Shown here piece by piece: positions 53,185 to 61,420 of a stretch of 64,000 nt of DNA. The number at the start of each line of letters is the position of its first letter. Within the stretch, counting starts at the first letter, position 1. The DNA lies in contig NZ_JACHEN010000005.1 in NCBI RefSeq assembly GCF_014205875.1, forward strand, positions 62,001-126,000. Reading direction: 5' to 3'. The translations under genes were made by a program, and so were the position numbers. The notes below the pieces were generated by a model. It saw nothing but the letters and a program-made list of their open reading frames with translations. It was not told the DNA's origin and ran no database searches. The DNA comes from Anaerosolibacter carboniphilus. GTDB lineage: Bacteria > Bacillota > Clostridia > Peptostreptococcales > Thermotaleaceae.

Positions 53185-53955
53185 TCATTTTCCCTTTTCA
53201 GCGGATCTTCTATAACTCTTCTGACCTTTTCTTTTATTCTTATACTTAGTTTTCTTCTCCATATACATGTTCATATCGGCTATCTGCACTGTATTTTGAA
53301 GACTTTTCAAGCAATTGGAATAGGCAATACCGGTACTTATCTCTACTATAATGCCTGAATTCTCATTTTTAGAAGCAACTTCTTGTCTTATTCTATATAT
53401 TACCTTTTCTGCTCCCTTAATATCACTATCAAAAAGTAGCAATAGGAACTCATCTCCACCGTAGTGAATTCCAATATCCCCTTCCCTAATACACTGTTTA
53501 ATGGACATACCAACCGTCTTAATTGCTCTATCGCCTTCACCATGACCACAAGTGTCATTTAGTTCCTTCAGATTATCTATATCAATCATTACAACTGTAT
53601 AATTAGAAACCCGGGGGAATTTAATAGTTCCACTTTGGATATGTTCCCAATAGTTGCGGTTGTATAATCCCGTGAAGTAATCTTGATATATTAACTCTAG
53701 ATGGAACTGTTTTTCCATAGTCACAGCGAAGAGTACAGTGTTTTCAAGATCTATCTTTTCTATCTTTAAGTTAAAGTCCTCTTTCTCTTTCACAATGATA
53801 TTTTCACCATTCATACTGGCTTCAATATCAATATCCCTGATAATTTCTTCTGCCATTTTTCTATCTTCTATGCTGCAGTATATCATTTTACACTGCTCAT
53901 TTAACATCACAAATATTGACTGAAGCCCCCTAAAATCCATTATCATCCCATCCAT
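53185..53955 (-). CDS. GGDEF-domain diguanylate cyclase
   Basis: 256 residues. The catalytic domain starts DYFTGLYNRNYWEHI near 100, then VMIDIDNLKELNDTCGHGEGD and IHYGGDEFLLLLFD (GGDEF near 165), so it can probably make cyclic di-GMP. The first 95 residues are a short sensory region without membrane helices. The I-site RxxD is not clear. It faces the Xre gene across a region with two copies of the tgttctaataaa operator. Exact start is uncertain among three in-frame ATGs (53955, 53946, 53940). Confidence 0.87.
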   Translation of the reverse strand: MDGMIMDFRGLQSIFVMLNEQCKMIYCSIEDRKMAEEIIRDIDIEASMNGENIIVKEKEDFNLKIEKIDLENTVLFAVTMEKQFHLELIYQDYFTGLYNRNYWEHIQSGTIKFPRVSNYTVVMIDIDNLKELNDTCGHGEGDRAIKTVGMSIKQCIREGDIGIHYGGDEFLLLLFDSDIKGAEKVIYRIRQEVASKNENSGIIVEISTGIAYSNCLKSLQNTVQIADMNMYMEKKTKYKNKRKGQKSYRRSAEKGK

Positions 53956-53971
53956 CCTCTATAAGAACAAC

Positions 53972-54042
53972 CATGTGCTTTATTAGAACATTACTTGTTA
54001 AATTTTCATTTACAATCAAAATAAATGTTCTAATAAAACACA
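53972..54042. promoter_or_regulatory. Paired operators between the GGDEF and xre genes
   Basis: catgtgctttattagaacat (53972-53991) and aatgttctaataaaacaca (54024-54042) are inverted copies of one motif, one next to each divergent start. The same motif forms the 42-bp palindrome at 57648-57689. Confidence 0.7.
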
Positions 54043-54057
54043 AAGGTGGCTTCATCT

Positions 54058-54303
54058 ATGAAATTAATAACCGAAGGTGATACAAAAAATATAATCGGTC
54101 CTCGCCTAAAAACGGCTAGACAAAAGAATAAATTAACCCAGCAACAGTTGTCCATTAAACTTGAAACCATGGCTATTTATATTGATCGAGCAAGCATCTC
54201 AAAAATTGAACTTCAGAAAAGGATTGTAACAGATTATGAACTATTTGCTTTTTCACAACTCTTAAATGTCAGTGTACACTGGCTATTGGGTATAGAGAAC
54301 TAA
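54058..54303 (+). CDS. Xre-family repressor
   Basis: 82 residues, an almost bare helix-turn-helix domain (RLKTARQKNKLTQQQLSIKLE, RASISKIELQKRIVTDYELF). The ATG at 54058 follows AAAGGTGG; a GTG lies four codons up. It carries operator copies at its own promoter and is the obvious candidate to bind the same motif before the GGDEF gene and both lipoprotein genes. Confidence 0.85.
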   Translation: MKLITEGDTKNIIGPRLKTARQKNKLTQQQLSIKLETMAIYIDRASISKIELQKRIVTDYELFAFSQLLNVSVHWLLGIEN

Positions 54304-54365
54304 TTGTTCTTTATTAGAATAATTATAGCACTGCTGGAAATTTCTGCAAATAATATCGATTAGAT

Positions 54366-54418
54366 AGAAAGAGTATGGTAGGGCTTTATTCAGTCCTGTT
54401 CTTACTCTTTCTTAATTT
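54366..54418 (+). terminator. Terminator of the xre gene
   Basis: agaaagagta and tactctttct pair over 10 bp, followed by taatttta. Confidence 0.75.
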
Positions 54419-54453
54419 TAAGTCATTCACATATTATAAGCCGTTTGAGGGTC

Positions 54454-54672
54454 CTACATTAGTCTTCTTTGATATTCTACAATTAGCACATCCAATTGCT
54501 CACTTTTTTTTAAAATATTCTCATATGGTTCTTCATGCCTCGCATATTGCTCTGATAGTTCTTTCTGCAGTCTTTTTATTTCATTTTCCAACACTTGAAT
54601 TTCTTTTTTATCTGCTGCTTTCTTAATTGCTTGAATCACCTCCAATAATGATAATATCATTCTATCTCGCAT
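54454..54672 (-). CDS. Spo0E-like aspartyl-phosphate phosphatase
   Basis: 57 or 72 residues. ILKKSEQLDVLIVEYQRRL near the end is the Spo0E-family signature (SQxLDxLIxxY), after a first helix LENEIKRLQKELSEQ. Spo0E proteins remove phosphate from Spo0A~P and delay sporulation. A perfect GGAGGTGAT lies inside the longer frame and points to an ATT codon at 54627; that start gives the usual family length. The ATG starts at 54672 and 54660 have no good ribosome site. A plus-strand ORF across it is a shadow. Confidence 0.72.
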   Translation of the reverse strand: MRDRMILSLLEVIQAIKKAADKKEIQVLENEIKRLQKELSEQYARHEEPYENILKKSEQLDVLIVEYQRRLM

Positions 54673-54698
54673 TACATATTTTGTCAGGACCTACAAAA

Positions 54699-54752
54699 TA
54701 AAAAGACTCTAATTTTTCTGTTTAGTGCTAGAAAATTTAAAGTCTTTTTATA
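54699..54752 (-). terminator. Terminator after the 54809-55954 lipoprotein gene
   Basis: aaaaagact and agtcttttt outer stem with an inner aatttt/aaaatt stem. Confidence 0.8.
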
Positions 54753-54808
54753 TACTTTCACGTTTAGTTACTAATATCTTATCTTAAATTAAATATACTT
54801 TTATTCAA

Positions 54809-55954
54809 TTATTGCAGCGGTGGGAACGAATCCAAATGTCTTATAGCCATTGATCCTTTATTTGTCTCTATACCAATCATGGTAACTTCAAGTGAATCAT
54901 TAAAGACAAATGGTACAAAACCTTCCACAATGCTTTGTGGTTTTATAGACGTTGGCAATCCTTTATCTCCTAGTGCCTTTTGCATATCTTCTTTACTTAA
55001 AGTTTCTTCAACAGTAATACCCTTACCGCTAATAGAACGGATAACAACTTGGTTTATAGAGATTTCTTCGTTAGAGGTGTTAGCCAAGCGAACTTTTGCA
55101 AGAGCAAGCATTCCCTTTTCAGGTTTAGAAAGTTTACCTATAGTATCATTGCCAGTGTACTGTATTCCAAGAACTTGAAACTTAGTGTACCCATTACCTA
55201 CAATTTCTAAAGAAGCGTAAGTTACAGGTACGGGACCTTCTTTACCTTCAGGTGTAATACCTCCATCAGTCATATTACTTCTGTCACTAACAAGAGGTGT
55301 AACATCTGATATAGGCTTATCTTGGAGGCTGGATCTAATCCTAATTTCAGTTATAGTATCTTTTATATTAAACCTTAAGTAAACAGTTCTAGGGTCAGTA
55401 AAAGATACTTGTAAATCTTTCGTTTGATTTGGTTCTATAGAAATAGGAGCACCTGTCAACTTTGTTCCAGATATGTTTTCTCCTCCATTTGAATACACGA
55501 TGTACTTTATGCTCTCGTCTGTTAAAGTGATAGTTTCACTACCTATATTTGCAAACTTAATGGTTGTGACATTGTTTTGAAATCCTATAATTTGAAATCT
55601 AAATCCATCTCCGTAGAAAGTTCCAATACGGCTTGGCCCAGCATTTCTTATCTCATTACCCAATGGAGTAATAGTTCTATGAGGCTCCAAGTCAAAGGGC
55701 AATGGCGTGTTTACAAATTTTAGAGGTTCGAACGTTTCAATAGTCTTTTCCACCTCTTTCGAAGCCTCCTTCGATTCTTGTTTATTATTTGTATTACTAG
55801 TATTATCCACTGATTTTTCTGAGTTTTCACTTACAGTTGTATCGGTTTTTTTATTTTGATTATCTACCTTTTGGGCACAGCCTGCGACTAGCAACAGTAT
55901 CAAAATCAACAAAAACCAAGTAATGATTGTTCTTCTGTTTATTTTATACAGCAA
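54809..55954 (-). CDS. Surface lipoprotein with DUF4352-like domain
   Basis: 381 residues. Signal peptide with lipobox LLLVAGCAQK (cysteine near 26), a serine/threonine/lysine-rich linker (about 27-75), then beta-rich immunoglobulin-like regions (NVTTIKFANIGSETITLTD; GMLALAKVRLANTSNEEIS) of the DUF4352 type. TTG start 7 nt after GGAGG. Its promoter and operator match those of the 57227-57625 lipoprotein. Ligand unknown. Confidence 0.72.
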   Translation of the reverse strand: MLYKINRRTIITWFLLILILLLVAGCAQKVDNQNKKTDTTVSENSEKSVDNTSNTNNKQESKEASKEVEKTIETFEPLKFVNTPLPFDLEPHRTITPLGNEIRNAGPSRIGTFYGDGFRFQIIGFQNNVTTIKFANIGSETITLTDESIKYIVYSNGGENISGTKLTGAPISIEPNQTKDLQVSFTDPRTVYLRFNIKDTITEIRIRSSLQDKPISDVTPLVSDRSNMTDGGITPEGKEGPVPVTYASLEIVGNGYTKFQVLGIQYTGNDTIGKLSKPEKGMLALAKVRLANTSNEEISINQVVIRSISGKGITVEETLSKEDMQKALGDKGLPTSIKPQSIVEGFVPFVFNDSLEVTMIGIETNKGSMAIRHLDSFPPLQ

Positions 55955-56002
55955 AGTATCTCCTCCCTTTCCCCTTTTTGGATAAATCTTTTTTAGTAAT
56001 AT

Positions 56003-56023
56003 GATGTTCTATATTAGCACATC
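56003..56023. promoter_or_regulatory. Operator copy before the 54809-55954 gene
   Basis: gatgttctatattagcacatc is a diverged palindrome of the tgttctaataaagcaca motif, just downstream of the -10 box. Confidence 0.55.
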
Positions 56024-56196
56024 ACAACTTCAACATTATATCATTGCTTTCAAAATATTGTAAATATATGGAGTATTAATTTTCCGAATCACTTTGATTC
56101 ATTATAATACTTAAAACTTTTAGCACCTTACATGCTTGTACAATTTTTTCTTGGTTCTATCCAAATCTTCTAATCTAAATTTAGAGCATTGATACC

Positions 56197-56246
56197 AAAA
56201 AATCGTGTATACTAGCAATTGGCATTCTGCAAAATACACGATTTTT
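56197..56246 (-). terminator. Terminator of the NERD gene
   Basis: aaaaatcgtgta and tacacgattttt form a 12-bp stem with a long loop. Confidence 0.85.
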
Positions 56247-56269
56247 ATATTTATTTTACTCTAATTTAT

Positions 56270-57175
56270 TTATACTGCCTTTTCATTTTGTGCAGTAAAC
56301 TTTGATAATTGATTGTAAAGAAGTTCAATAGAAATATCATCTGCTCTCATTTCTTTATTGTAGTTCTCAATATAATGATTTAACCGATCTACCTTTTGCA
56401 CCACAAGTGGCGTATTTTCTAAGCCCTCGATGGTTGTCTTTTTATTCGCTATTACTACGACCCCTTCTACTGGTATTTTTATGTCTGGAAACTCTTTTGC
56501 TATGTAATCTTTTAGCACTCTATCGTGTCTATTGACTTGCTGCAGGGGATTTTCTATACCATAGGTGTTCTCGACATGAGTCAGGCTCCAGTCTCCATCT
56601 TTACTGATAGTAATTTTCCCCCCAGATTCACCACCATGGCTTTTCGTTTCCAAATGAAAAATGGCATAAGGGCTTAGAACGATATGGTCAAACTCCTGCC
56701 GCTCAATATGATGTGGTATTCTTACATTGTGTAGGACTTTATATGTATCAGATGGAAGCCATTTTAGGCTGTACTGCACTTCCCGTTCTCCTTCTTCACC
56801 GCTTTCTCTGATTTTCTGCTCTTTATGATTTTTTCTTTCTTCTTCATTTTCTAAAATTCTTATATTCCCTAAATTAAGCCCTTTGCTCATAAGTACATTC
56901 ATCAATTGCCTTTTTAAATCTGAACTAATATTAGGCGATTGATTTACCATTTGAAATCCTGCCCTTAGACGATTCCATTCGGTTGGATGATTGGTTATTG
57001 ATGTCCTTTTAACCAACTTAATAAAGTTCTCTACTTTCTCATTTGTTAAATTCTCTCCTAGCGAGTTAATTGCTAACTTAAGCCTTATTGAACTGATAAA
57101 TTTGTATCCTTTAAAGACTAATACAGTCCCAATAATTATAAATGGTAGCCATGCTATTGCATAACGCAAAATCAT
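56270..57175 (-). CDS. NERD-domain membrane protein
   Basis: 301 residues. One N-terminal helix (AIAWLPFIIIGTVLVFKGY) and a nuclease-related NERD domain from about 125: GEREVQYSLKWLPSDTYKVL, EFDHIVLSPYAIFHLETKSHG, where D, E and the following K are the PD-(D/E)XK-like catalytic set. The NERD domain is a predicted nuclease fold. GGAAGGAGG precedes the ATG. It follows the small lipoprotein in the same direction and may share its operator. Confidence 0.87.
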   Translation of the reverse strand: MILRYAIAWLPFIIIGTVLVFKGYKFISSIRLKLAINSLGENLTNEKVENFIKLVKRTSITNHPTEWNRLRAGFQMVNQSPNISSDLKRQLMNVLMSKGLNLGNIRILENEEERKNHKEQKIRESGEEGEREVQYSLKWLPSDTYKVLHNVRIPHHIERQEFDHIVLSPYAIFHLETKSHGGESGGKITISKDGDWSLTHVENTYGIENPLQQVNRHDRVLKDYIAKEFPDIKIPVEGVVVIANKKTTIEGLENTPLVVQKVDRLNHYIENYNKEMRADDISIELLYNQLSKFTAQNEKAV

Positions 57176-57226
57176 TTTTTTCCTCCTTCCAGTCTCTTCA
57201 AAACCAATCCACTTTCTTAAGTGTTT

Positions 57227-57625
57227 TTATTTTTTCTTTAAAGTCAGTGTTAGATATTGAATCTTTAAAGTTAATTCGTCTCCTGATAGATTGGCTTCGT
57301 AAATGAGAGTATTACCTCCATTTGATGGCGTAATTTCAAGATGTGTTTCATCAACCCATTGGTATTTCATCCCTATTCCATTAATATTTGCCGTACTATC
57401 TTTTAAAAACTCTACTTCTGCACCTTGGTTAAAGAGCATTTGTACTACTTTAACAATCATAATGTTTCCAACATTAACTTGGTCTTTTTTGGCTTGTTCA
57501 ATATCTTCATTGACTGTATCTACTGTCCACTTCCCAACAATTGGATTACTATCTGAACCACAACCGGTAAAAATAGCAGTAAAAAGAGTTAGAACAACTA
57601 ATAATAGGACTATCTTTTTTGACAT
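57227..57625 (-). CDS. Small lipoprotein
   Basis: 132 residues with signal peptide and lipobox AIFTGCGSDS (cysteine at 22). The mature part (NPIVGKWTVDTVNED, ANINGIGMKYQWVDETHLEI) resembles small lipocalin-like beta proteins that begin IVGKW. CAGGGGGTGAAG precedes the ATG. The promoter holds the 42-bp perfect palindrome. First gene of a unit with the NERD gene. Confidence 0.78.
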   Translation of the reverse strand: MSKKIVLLLVVLTLFTAIFTGCGSDSNPIVGKWTVDTVNEDIEQAKKDQVNVGNIMIVKVVQMLFNQGAEVEFLKDSTANINGIGMKYQWVDETHLEITPSNGGNTLIYEANLSGDELTLKIQYLTLTLKKK

Positions 57626-57647
57626 TTCTTCACCCCCTGATAATAAA

Positions 57648-57689
57648 ATAATGTTCTAATAAAGCACATGTGCTTTATTAGAACATTAT
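57648..57689. promoter_or_regulatory. 42-bp perfect palindromic operator
   Basis: Both 21-base arms (tgttctaataaagcaca core) pair without a mismatch. It begins inside the -10 box and covers the transcription start of the 57625 gene, so a bound repressor would block RNA polymerase. Confidence 0.8.
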
Positions 57690-57713
57690 ATCATTGCCGT
57701 ATTTTACTGTAAA
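57685..57713 (-). promoter_or_regulatory. Sigma-A promoter of the small lipoprotein unit
   Basis: TTTACA (57708-57713) and TATAAT (57685-57690) are 17 bp apart on the minus strand; the -10 box overlaps the palindrome. Confidence 0.8.
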
Positions 57714-57860
57714 TATGGCAAACGTACTGGTTTCTAACTGTATTACGAACCCATTACTTATACTTTCACTACCTTTCCTTCAAGACAAAATATCTTCTAA
57801 TCTGAATGTTAGTTAGAACATCTTTTTTGTTCAATTCATCAAGATATGCAATAAATATAT

Positions 57861-59762
57861 CTATCTACTTCTAATATCATTTATTAATCCAATTACCTCT
57901 TTTTCTATTTCCTGTTGATATTCCATTCGAATCCCAGCCCTTCTAAAAATCTTCCATAATAGAATCTCTTCTCCTTCACTCTCTAATATTTGTATGGCCC
58001 ATTTAATACGCCTTGTTTGAAAATCCCTAATACTTTCCAAATACTGCTCCATATATTTTTTTGTTCTTGGAAGTTTATCAAGATGTTTTTCAAGTAGTGG
58101 TCGTAGGCCTACTTTACTACCTATAGAACTTATGGTAATTCTTGATGGTTTCTTATCTATGGATAACATCTCTTGTACCAATTTTTCTACTTGCTGAAGA
58201 ATTTCTGAATCTCTCTGCTCCCAATCCACTCGTAGATTTACATTTCTATTTGACCTCAATTGAGGAGAATGTTGTTTTAACCATTCTCTATCATTCTTAT
58301 ACAACCAAGCACTTACTGCCTTATTATCTCGACATAATTCAGTTTTACTTTTTTCTGGATAAACTTTCTGTAGAGCCAACCATTTCATCCTATATAGTTC
58401 TTGCTTATTATGTAAAGTTGCCAAATCAACCACATTCTTATTGCTAACAATAATCGGCTCTTCCGCAACCTTCTTCCAATAAGTCTTTAAACCAAGTTTC
58501 TCTGCATACTTCTTAACTGTATTTGGATCTACTTGTAGATGTTTTGCTGTTTCACGTAAACTTAACCTTTCAGTAACTATGTCTTTAAGTCTTGCTTCCC
58601 ATTCCTGACCAAAAGTAATCATTCTTGTTATCTTAAATTTGTCATCTTCCTCTCTATCAGGACCTGTCCTCATATAGGAAAATCCACAAGAACAAGAAAA
58701 TATTCCAAGTGGACTTTTACTATCATTTCCATATTTTATTTTTATCTCCCCTATCGTCAATTCTCTATAATGTTCACTGGCAGAGTTTAAACAAGGCCAC
58801 GGTCCATTCCCAAAGGGCTTATATTCTATCTTGTCGTTAAATAACTGTTCTGCAGAAATGCCTAAAAATCTCATCAAAAGGAGATGTCTTATAGGATGGG
58901 TAGATTTGTTTTTTCTCCTAAATATTTCAGTCAGCCAATTGTATTCACTGTTAATTACTATATATGATTGAAGGATTATCAACAGATTATCCCCATAATA
59001 ATCCACAAAATCTGTTAATAATTCTTTTTGTTTCACATTTCCATTGCTATTAGCATAGCCCAATACCTTTAACTTGTTTATATATTGTTCTCTAAACCAC
59101 TCTAAAGGTTTATTATGAAAATTATTACATAACAGAGAGAGAGCGTCTGCTGCCATATTAGTTAAGTGGTTAAAAGTACCATCCGAGCAAGTTAATGCTT
59201 CATTATTTAACTTACAGACATCAAATGAGGCAGGTTTATATTCGTGTTTATTAAATCCCCTTACATCAACTTCACTATCATGCAGCATTACTTTATGTTG
59301 TGGACACACGAATATACCGGGAATCTGGTGTACCCTATGCCAATACAATTCTCCATACTTTTTCATATCCTCTTTGTTACATTGAGGGCAAAACTTAAAA
59401 TACTGATTAAAAGATATTGAACTCGCCATTAAGCCTATCTTGTTATAAATTCTACCTCCTTCCTCTTCTTTCATATAGTTTTTTATCTTTGCTGCTTCCG
59501 CCAGAGGTAAAAAGGCCGTATAGAATGGGTAAAGAGTGTATTTTTCAATTATTTCGTCTGAAGTATATTCAGTATTTATGGGCATATTCTTTATAATTCT
59601 ATTAATATGTGACGGCAAATCCATTACAGATGTTATACTTGACTTTGAAAATATGTCTTCAAGGGTTGATTTTAAACTTATATTTCCACTTCTAATGTGA
59701 TACCTTGCCAAAATACTATAAAGAACTTCATCATCATAAGGTACAGGGAAAAATGTCATCAT
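57861..59762 (-). CDS. tnsD: TniQ/TnsD-type target selector
   Basis: About 633 residues. FFPVPYDDEVLYSILARYH opens the TniQ domain; zinc-finger pairs CPQCNKED near 126 and CPQHKVML near 151; further CSCGFSY near 357; helix-turn-helix LRETAKHLQVDPNTVKKYAE near 400. Length and extra DNA-binding parts fit TnsD, which brings the Tn7-like core to one chromosomal site, rather than the short TniQ of CRISPR-associated types. Its start overlaps the tnsC stop (TGATG-type). The frame also opens four codons earlier with GTG. Confidence 0.9.
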   Translation of the reverse strand: MMTFFPVPYDDEVLYSILARYHIRSGNISLKSTLEDIFSKSSITSVMDLPSHINRIIKNMPINTEYTSDEIIEKYTLYPFYTAFLPLAEAAKIKNYMKEEEGGRIYNKIGLMASSISFNQYFKFCPQCNKEDMKKYGELYWHRVHQIPGIFVCPQHKVMLHDSEVDVRGFNKHEYKPASFDVCKLNNEALTCSDGTFNHLTNMAADALSLLCNNFHNKPLEWFREQYINKLKVLGYANSNGNVKQKELLTDFVDYYGDNLLIILQSYIVINSEYNWLTEIFRRKNKSTHPIRHLLLMRFLGISAEQLFNDKIEYKPFGNGPWPCLNSASEHYRELTIGEIKIKYGNDSKSPLGIFSCSCGFSYMRTGPDREEDDKFKITRMITFGQEWEARLKDIVTERLSLRETAKHLQVDPNTVKKYAEKLGLKTYWKKVAEEPIIVSNKNVVDLATLHNKQELYRMKWLALQKVYPEKSKTELCRDNKAVSAWLYKNDREWLKQHSPQLRSNRNVNLRVDWEQRDSEILQQVEKLVQEMLSIDKKPSRITISSIGSKVGLRPLLEKHLDKLPRTKKYMEQYLESIRDFQTRRIKWAIQILESEGEEILLWKIFRRAGIRMEYQQEIEKEVIGLINDIRSR

Positions 59763-61420
59763 ATCATACCACACAAACTTAAGAAGTCATCGTTATAACT
59801 TTTAATAAGTCCAATATTTTTTAACGATTCATATGCAGAAACTCTATTGATACGGCCTTCCTCTACAATGTTTCTTATATCATTCTTATTTTCTTTATTA
59901 TTTTTATTTGTTTTCTTGTTTTTCTTTTCGGAATCCGGAATCAGTTGTATCGCTCTAACTACAATTTCATTTAACTCCACTTCATTTTCATCTTTAAGTA
60001 TCTTTTCTACTAATTTCTGTGCGTTATTGGGACTGATATTTAAATCAATAAGTTTTAGAATTGCCTCTTCTGCTTTATTGGTTTTAAATTCTTGTTCTTT
60101 CTTCCTTTGTGTTCTTTTAAGTGCTTCAATTTTCATTTCTAAATTAATAGTATGTCTTTCTCTTTCGATAAATCCTAAAAAGTCAGTATCAATTGTAGAA
60201 ACATCTTCATATTGAGCAATTTTTTTGATATCTCCTGATTTTAACGCATCTAGCATAGGTTTAACTAACTTCAGATTTTCATGTGCCACCGCTTTAATCA
60301 AGTCAGAGGTTATTTCTTCCTTGCCAGTCATAATCGCACGCGTTTGACTCATAGCATATAATTTTACTGCTATATCCGTAATCCCCTGACTTTCCTCATA
60401 GAAAATATCAATAATCTCTTTATTTAAAGATGTCGTTTTTCTGGTCCACTGATAATCCCATATAGCGTTTAAAAGCAACTCCCAACTTTGATCTTTTTTT
60501 AATCTATCCCAGACCATGTCTCCTTGCCCACTTCCCCTTCGAGCCTGCCTAAATTCAGACTGCAACACTGATAGAGCCTTTGGTGTTCCAACAAGAATAG
60601 TAGATACCCCAAAAGTATTCACCAATTTAACGAAGAAATTTAACATATTATCTCCCCCTCCACTCCTTGCTCCGTTCAGGTGCTGAATCTCATCGATTAT
60701 AAGTACACCTAAGCCGCAATTTTTCGCGATTTGTGCCATTACGGGTAGCATTGTATTTACAGATAATCTACTTTGCCCAAACTTCTTATAATAGTCCGTA
60801 CCAAGTAAGGAATCTATTTTTAGGAAAAAGTCCACACATAGTCCTTTTAAAGACCCATCGTGAGGACAGTCTATTTTAAGCCAAGTTAATTGATACATAC
60901 TAAACTTTGTTTCTTTATATTTGGAGTGGACAATAATTTGAGGATACATTGTTATAATCCTGTTAATCGCTGTTGTTTTTCCGATTCCGCTTATCCCAAC
61001 AATACTTAAGCCTAATCCTGTGCTTCTGAAAAATTCATTATTATTTAAATCATAATTCATATTTTGTATAGCATCATAACCCTCTTGAAAAGTGCTTATA
61101 TATTTTGGATCAAATGGATTTCTTGCTAAATATCCTTGTCGTATAATCCTAGAAATCCTGCTTTCTAAATCTAAATGAATCATTAGAGGCTGGAAGACCT
61201 GAAATAACCTTTGAACTATGTGAACTTTATATTGCTTATCTAACTCTCGTTCCTTATCATTGTATGGAGGATATATAGCAATTTTTTCTACTACCTCGTC
61301 CTGTGAAAAAATCGGAGGCAATGCTTCTATAAACGGGTTTCCAGAATACTCCGATATAACTTGCTCCGTATATTCTGCTTTTACTGCTTCTCCTCCATTT
61401 GCAAGCATTACCTTATTCAT
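59759..61420 (-). CDS. tnsC: TnsC AAA+ transposition regulator
   Basis: 553 residues. Walker A LSIVGISGIGKTTAINRII near 138-156; Walker B GVLIIDEIQHLNG near 236; VSTILVGTPKAL sensor near 272. TnsC links target selection to the TnsAB transposase and gives target immunity. The C-terminal 130 residues are lysine-rich and helical, as in TnsC tails that contact TnsA. It starts 8 bp inside the end of tnsB. Confidence 0.93.
   Translation of the reverse strand: MNKVMLANGGEAVKAEYTEQVISEYSGNPFIEALPPIFSQDEVVEKIAIYPPYNDKERELDKQYKVHIVQRLFQVFQPLMIHLDLESRISRIIRQGYLARNPFDPKYISTFQEGYDAIQNMNYDLNNNEFFRSTGLGLSIVGISGIGKTTAINRIITMYPQIIVHSKYKETKFSMYQLTWLKIDCPHDGSLKGLCVDFFLKIDSLLGTDYYKKFGQSRLSVNTMLPVMAQIAKNCGLGVLIIDEIQHLNGARSGGGDNMLNFFVKLVNTFGVSTILVGTPKALSVLQSEFRQARRGSGQGDMVWDRLKKDQSWELLLNAIWDYQWTRKTTSLNKEIIDIFYEESQGITDIAVKLYAMSQTRAIMTGKEEITSDLIKAVAHENLKLVKPMLDALKSGDIKKIAQYEDVSTIDTDFLGFIERERHTINLEMKIEALKRTQRKKEQEFKTNKAEEAILKLIDLNISPNNAQKLVEKILKDENEVELNEIVVRAIQLIPDSEKKNKKTNKNNKENKNDIRNIVEEGRINRVSAYESLKNIGLIKSYNDDFLSLCGMI

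Larger units (their letters stand above)
55955..56269. other. Promoter of the lipoprotein gene and terminator of the NERD gene
   Basis: On the minus strand TTTACA-N18-TATAAT (56035-56064) drives the lipoprotein gene, with operator gatgttctatattagcacatc at 56003-56023. The hairpin 56197-56246 ends the NERD transcript. Confidence 0.65.

Noticed and set aside
54375..54626. Plus-strand 83-codon hydrophobic ORF
   Set aside because: It lies antisense to the Spo0E-like gene, has no ribosome site and starts inside the xre terminator.
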